The notes under the pieces: model-generated
Databases searched by the model: none
The model's input: the letters and a program-made list of their open reading frames with translations, nothing else
What the model was told of the DNA's origin: nothing
Part shown: one piece after another, positions 6,250 through 9,069 of the stretch
Position numbering within the stretch: position 1 is the first letter of the stretch
How the letters are laid out: every line of letters begins with the position of its first letter
Assembly: GCA_946886875.1 (NCBI GenBank)
Contig: CAMPJN010000132.1
Span: 1-9,069, forward strand
Source of the DNA: an uncultured Pseudomonas sp.
GTDB lineage: Bacteria; Pseudomonadota; Gammaproteobacteria; Pseudomonadales; Pseudomonadaceae
Length of the DNA: 9,069 nucleotides
Reading direction: 5' to 3'
Program-made: the position numbers and the translations under genes

Positions 6250-6436
6250 GCACGGGGCTCGTGGTGTTCAAAGGCCCTACTGTAGCTGGGTACGCGCCAG
6301 CCTGGCCAGGGTTGTACGGGCTTGGGTATCCTGGCGACCTGTTCGTTTGGCTTGATGAGTCGATTGCGGCGCCTGCCGCTTTGCTCCGTCATTACTGCTC
6401 CCTGGCATGGCGGCTATGACGTATCGCAGCGTATCG

Positions 6437-6452
6437 TGGCGCAATCCTTGCC
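6437..6452 (+). promoter_or_regulatory. possible sigma-54 (-24/-12) site before tusA
   Basis: TGGCGCAATCCTTGCC keeps the invariant GG and GC with the correct 10-bp interval and matches TGGC...TTGC of the sigma-54 consensus. It ends 62 bp before the tusA start. Two caveats apply. TGGCGCAATCC also occurs inside the intergenic repeat at 4767-4777, so the resemblance may come from repeat sequence. No enhancer-binding regulator is encoded nearby. Confidence 0.3.
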
Positions 6453-6514
6453 GTCAGGGTTCGAACGCCCCCACTAACCACGCAGGCCGCAAGGCTTCGC
6501 TCGGGAGATATTGC

Positions 6515-6766
6515 ATGACCGATGCACAAGATTGGGCCGAGGCCTTCGATGTCGAACTGGACGCCAGTGGTTTGAATTGTCCGTTGCCGCTGCTCAAGGC
6601 CAAGTTGGAATTGAATCGTCTGGCCAGCGGAGCGGTGCTCAAAGTGACCGCGACCGACGCCGGTTCGCAGCGCGACTTCCGGGTATTTGCTCAATTGGCA
6701 GGCCATGGTCTGCTACATGAAGAGGCCGAGGGCGGTGTCTATCGTTATTGGCTCCGTAAGGCTTGA
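6515..6766 (+). CDS. tusA: TusA/SirA-family sulfur-carrier protein
   Basis: Small 83-residue cytoplasmic protein of the TusA family, which carries persulfide sulfur from cysteine desulfurase to acceptors such as tRNA thiolation or molybdenum-cofactor pathways. Cys22 lies in the diagnostic CPLP motif (LNCPLPLLKAK). The following helix and the RDFRVFAQLAGH stretch match the family's beta-alpha fold. The start at 6515 is set by GGGAG (6503-6507) 7 bases upstream; the longer open frame to 6407 is unsupported. From position, it corresponds to PA1006 of P. aeruginosa, which has been linked to molybdenum homeostasis and nitrate respiration. It is therefore not certain that it does the 2-thiouridine job of E. 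coli TusA. perM follows after 36 bp, probably in one operon. Confidence 0.9.
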   Translation: MTDAQDWAEAFDVELDASGLNCPLPLLKAKLELNRLASGAVLKVTATDAGSQRDFRVFAQLAGHGLLHEEAEGGVYRYWLRKA

Positions 6767-6802
6767 AGCATTATTAGGTTGGTTGGCGATTAGGGAAGGT
6801 TG

Positions 6803-7870
6803 ATGTTTAAAGTTCTGCAGGACTGGTTTCACCGTTATTTCTCAGACGAGCAGGCTGTGGTGCTGGCGATTCTGTTGGTGCTCGGTTTTGCCGTGGTCCT
6901 GAGTTTTGGCGGCATGCTGGCGCCGGTGTTGACCGGTCTGGTCCTGGCGTTTTTGATGCAAGGCCTGGTCAATGCCTTCGAGCGCATGCGCTTGCCGCAG
7001 ATAGTCGCGGTGTGGCTGGTGTTTATCCTGTTTGTCAGCGCACTGGCGTTGTTCATGCTGGTGCTGTTGCCACTGATCTGGCGGCAATTGAGCGGCTTGT
7101 TCAACGAGTTGCCACGCATGCTCGGCGAGTGGCAATTGCTGCTGCTGTTGCTGCCGGAGCGTTATCCGAACCTGATCAGCGATGCACAGGTATTGCAGTT
7201 GATCGAGTCGATCCGCGGCGAGGTGGGCCAGTTCGGTCAATGGGCGTTGTCGTTTTCCCTGTCCAGCCTGCCGATGCTGGTGAGTATCATGATCTACCTG
7301 GTGCTGGTGCCGATTCTGGTGTTCTTCTTTCTCAAGGATCGCGAGCTGATCGGCCAATGGTTTCGCGGCTATCTACCGAACGAGCGACCGCTGATCACCC
7401 GGGTGGCGCGCGAGATGAACAAACAGATCGCCAACTACATCCGCGGCAAGGTGATCGAAATAATCATCTGCGGCGTGGTCAGCTATATCGCCTTTGCGGC
7501 TCTGGGGCTCAACTATGCGGCACTGCTTGCGCTATTGGTCGGGCTTTCAGTGGTGGTGCCTTACATAGGTGCGGTGGTGGTGACGGTGCCAGTGGCGCTG
7601 ATCGGCTTGTTCCAATGGGGCATGAGCGATCAGTTCCTTTACCTGATGGTGGTCTACGGGGTGATTCAGGCACTCGACGGCAACGTGCTGGTGCCGCTGT
7701 TGTTCTCCGAGGCGGTCAATCTGCACCCGGTGGCGATCATCTGCGCGGTTCTGCTATTCGGCGGGTTGTGGGGCTTTTGGGGGGTATTCTTCGCCATTCC
7801 GCTGGCGACTCTGTTCAAGGCGGTGATCGATGCATGGCCACGCACCGAGCCGGTGCAGAGCAGTCCGTGA
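6803..7870 (+). CDS. perM: AI-2E family transporter / PerM permease
   Basis: The 355-residue integral inner-membrane protein belongs to the AI-2E (PerM/YfgO) family. Hydrophobic segments lie at about 18-35, 37-55, 66-93, 155-177, 217-237, 238-269, 277-291 and 305-340. Conserved family stretches include PYIGAV (253-258), GNVLVPLLFS (293-302) and GFWGVFFAIPLA (324-335). A polar domain sits between the third and fourth segments. The ATG at 6803 is preferred to the TTG at 6800 because AGGGA (6792-6796) is 6 bases ahead. The substrate of PerM is not established; other family members are implicated in autoinducer-2 export or Na+/H+ exchange, so a function is not assigned here. It is likely cotranscribed with tusA and converges on bcp. 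Confidence 0.93.
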   Translation: MFKVLQDWFHRYFSDEQAVVLAILLVLGFAVVLSFGGMLAPVLTGLVLAFLMQGLVNAFERMRLPQIVAVWLVFILFVSALALFMLVLLPLIWRQLSGLFNELPRMLGEWQLLLLLLPERYPNLISDAQVLQLIESIRGEVGQFGQWALSFSLSSLPMLVSIMIYLVLVPILVFFFLKDRELIGQWFRGYLPNERPLITRVAREMNKQIANYIRGKVIEIIICGVVSYIAFAALGLNYAALLALLVGLSVVVPYIGAVVVTVPVALIGLFQWGMSDQFLYLMVVYGVIQALDGNVLVPLLFSEAVNLHPVAIICAVLLFGGLWGFWGVFFAIPLATLFKAVIDAWPRTEPVQSSP

Positions 7871-7907
7871 CTGATCAAGATCGTCTTGGCTTGGGAGATA
7901 CCCGCCG

Positions 7908-7976
7908 CCTGGATAAGCCTTGGCGCAACCTGGGATGGCAGCGCCCCGGTACTGGATTGCGCTGCGTTTATCCGGG
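7908..7976. repeat. Dispersed intergenic repeat, copy B, with inverted arms
   Basis: The left part (7908-7937) matches 4754-4783 at 26 of 30 positions. The right part (about 7951-7976) is an imperfect reverse complement of it: GGATAA (7911-7916) pairs with TTATCC (7968-7973), and GCGCAA (7923-7928) with TTGCGC (7957-7962). The element can fold into a long hairpin between the convergent perM and bcp genes. No oligo-T tract follows on either strand, so it is better called a repeat than a terminator. Confidence 0.65.
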
Positions 7977-8046
7977 CCGCAAGGACCGAGGGAACGATTG
8001 TTGGCGGGCAGCGGTAGGGCGGGTGCAACTCGCCGGAGGCTGAAGT

Positions 8047-8520
8047 TCAGCCTTTGTTCAAGGCCTGCGCCGCAGCCAACACCGCATCCACATGCCCCGG
8101 CACCTTCACGCCGCGCCATTCCTGGCGCAACACACCATTCTTATCGATCAGGAAGGTGCTGCGGTCGACGCCCAGGTATTCCTTGCCGTAGAGCTTCTTC
8201 AGCTTGATCACATCGAACAGCTGGCACAGCGCCTCGTCCTTGTCCGAGATCAGCTCAAAGGGGAATTCCTGCTTGCACTTGAAGTTCTCGTGGGACTTCA
8301 GGCTATCGCGGGAGACGCCGAATACCAGGGTGTTAGCCGCCTGAAACGCCGGGTACTGGTCACGAAAACCCTGGCCCTCGGTGGTGCAACCCGGGGTGCT
8401 GTCCTTCGGGTAGAAATAGATCACCAGTTGCTGCCCCTGCAGCGCGGACAGCTGAACCTGCTGGCCGCTGGTGGCTTGCGCCTGGAAGTCGGCGACGGCG
8501 GTATCGAGTGCTACGGCCAT
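8047..8520 (-). CDS. bcp: Thioredoxin-dependent peroxiredoxin Bcp/PrxQ
   Basis: The 157-residue cytoplasmic thiol peroxidase reduces hydrogen peroxide and organic hydroperoxides with thioredoxin. The catalytic PXXXTXXC motif is Pro38, Thr42 and Cys45 (PKDSTPGC), and Arg120 (VDRSTFLID) is the active-site arginine. E. coli Bcp has a second Cys five residues after the first; here that position is Gln50. The likely resolving Cys is therefore Cys82 (NFKCKQEF), at the spacing known for alpha3-type PrxQ such as the Xanthomonas enzyme; Cys99 is an alternative. AAGGA (complement of 8529-8533) lies 8 bases before the start. It is 13 bp behind gcvR on the same strand, so the two are probably cotranscribed, as the adjacent pair is in E. 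coli. Confidence 0.96.
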   Translation of the reverse strand: MAVALDTAVADFQAQATSGQQVQLSALQGQQLVIYFYPKDSTPGCTTEGQGFRDQYPAFQAANTLVFGVSRDSLKSHENFKCKQEFPFELISDKDEALCQLFDVIKLKKLYGKEYLGVDRSTFLIDKNGVLRQEWRGVKVPGHVDAVLAAAQALNKG

Positions 8521-8533
8521 AAGAAGCGTCCTT

Positions 8534-9069
8534 TCAAGGATTCTGCGGGCGCCAAGGTTCTATCAGGGCGTCCAGGTTCAAGGCATCGGCGAAGTCGAGG
8601 AACTGGTCGCGCAACCAGCTGATCTGAGTGCCGGCCGGCAGGGTCACGGTCAGGGTGGCGTTGAGCATGGTGCCGCCGGTCTGCGGTGCCAGGTAGGTGT
8701 CGCAAGTGAGGTTTTCCAGCTCGACGTTATGGTCGATGAAGAACTGGCACAGCTCGTTGAGAATGTCCGGGCGGTAGGCCGCGCTGACGTAGGCGACATA
8801 GGGTAGCGCCTGGGGGCGGGCTTCCGACGCGGCGCTGCGGATCACGTTGACCGAGAAACTGTGTTTCTTGGCCAGGGCGGGCAGGCTGGTCTCCAGGCGG
8901 GCGAGGGCGTCCCAGCTGCCGGAGATCTGCAACACCAGCGCGCTGAAGTCGCCATGCCGGCTCAAACGGGTGCTGACTACCGCGCAACGGTTCTCATGAC
9001 TGGCGCGGCACAGAACGTTGGTCAGCTCCATGGCATTGGGGCCGAGCGCACTGATAAGGAGGAATTGTT
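8534..9069 (-). CDS. gcvR: GcvR-like ACT-domain regulator (5' end outside window)
   Basis: Protein of the glycine cleavage system repressor family, built of two ACT domains. In E. coli, GcvR binds GcvA to control the gcv operon in response to glycine. An ATG at 9031 gives 165 residues, but the frame continues without a stop to the window edge and reads QFLLISALGPNA before that Met, which is the typical first beta strand of ACT domain 1. The gene therefore probably starts beyond 9069, and the ATG is internal. The first ACT domain ends near SVNVIRSA; the second begins at about PYVAYVSAAYRPDILNELC and contains TCDTY and the WLRDQFLDFADALNLD helix. It ends 13 bp before bcp. dapA would be the expected neighbour beyond the edge. 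No DNA-binding domain is seen, consistent with action through a partner. Confidence 0.88.
   Translation of the reverse strand, partial: QFLLISALGPNAMELTNVLCRASHENRCAVVSTRLSRHGDFSALVLQISGSWDALARLETSLPALAKKHSFSVNVIRSAASEARPQALPYVAYVSAAYRPDILNELCQFFIDHNVELENLTCDTYLAPQTGGTMLNATLTVTLPAGTQISWLRDQFLDFADALNLDALIEPWRPQNP

Noticed and set aside
5281..6285. Long open frame on the + strand (334 codons) opposite bepA
   Set aside because: It lies wholly antisense to a well-recognised M48 protease; high-GC codon bias leaves such shadow frames open. The product has no recognisable motif and no ribosome site.
6460..6490. tRNA remnant suggested by GGTTCGAAC-like T-loop sequence before tusA
   Set aside because: The flanking bases do not form a T stem, and no acceptor or anticodon arm is present.
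7012..8043. Long + strand frame (343 codons) overlapping perM
   Set aside because: It is a shifted frame of perM with a low-complexity Arg/Gly-rich product; perM itself has clear membrane segments and family motifs.
7990..8046. Terminator for perM or bcp in the remaining convergent gap
   Set aside because: GGCG/CGCC can pair around 8008-8036, but no oligo-T follows on either strand, so a terminator is not supported.

Overview
The window is a stretch of gammaproteobacterial core chromosome, almost certainly Pseudomonas or a very close relative. The Pal (OprL), NadA, QueE and TusA-like proteins look like Pseudomonas proteins. The gene order (tolB-pal-cpoB-queE-queC-tRNA-Lys, then nadA, bepA, tusA, perM, bcp, gcvR) follows the P. 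aeruginosa PA0972-PA0976.1 and PA1004-PA1009 blocks as I remember them. The gaps carry short palindromic GC-rich repeats of the kind common in Pseudomonas. I see no phage, transposase, CRISPR or defence genes.

Layout. 1-1534: the last codons of tolB, then pal and cpoB, the distal end of the Tol-Pal envelope-constriction cluster, closed by a strong intrinsic terminator. 1535-1684: a 75-bp element repeated twice in tandem, ending in a second terminator-like hairpin. 1758-3198: queE and queC, two steps of 7-deazaguanine (preQ0/queuosine) synthesis. 3216-3398: a stable-RNA-type promoter, tRNA-Lys(UUU) and its terminator. 3500-4558: nadA (quinolinate synthase, NAD synthesis). 4559-4815: a convergent gap filled with palindromic repeats. 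4816-6249 (minus): bepA, a periplasmic M48 metalloprotease/chaperone for outer-membrane proteins. 6515-7870: tusA-like and perM, probably one operon divergent from bepA. 7871-8046: a convergent gap with a repeat related to the one after nadA. 8047-9069 (minus): bcp (PrxQ-type peroxiredoxin) behind gcvR, which runs off the right edge.

Functionally these are housekeeping modules: envelope integrity (TolB, Pal, CpoB, BepA), tRNA modification and supply (QueE, QueC, tRNA-Lys, TusA), cofactor synthesis (NadA) and redox or amino-acid regulation (Bcp, GcvR). I found no convincing undescribed system. The points most worth a second look are the 75-bp tandem terminator repeat, the A-C mismatch in the T-stem of tRNA-Lys, the apparently empty tRNA-Lys island site with nadA right behind it, an Arg-to-Cys change in NadA, and the dispersed hairpin repeats.
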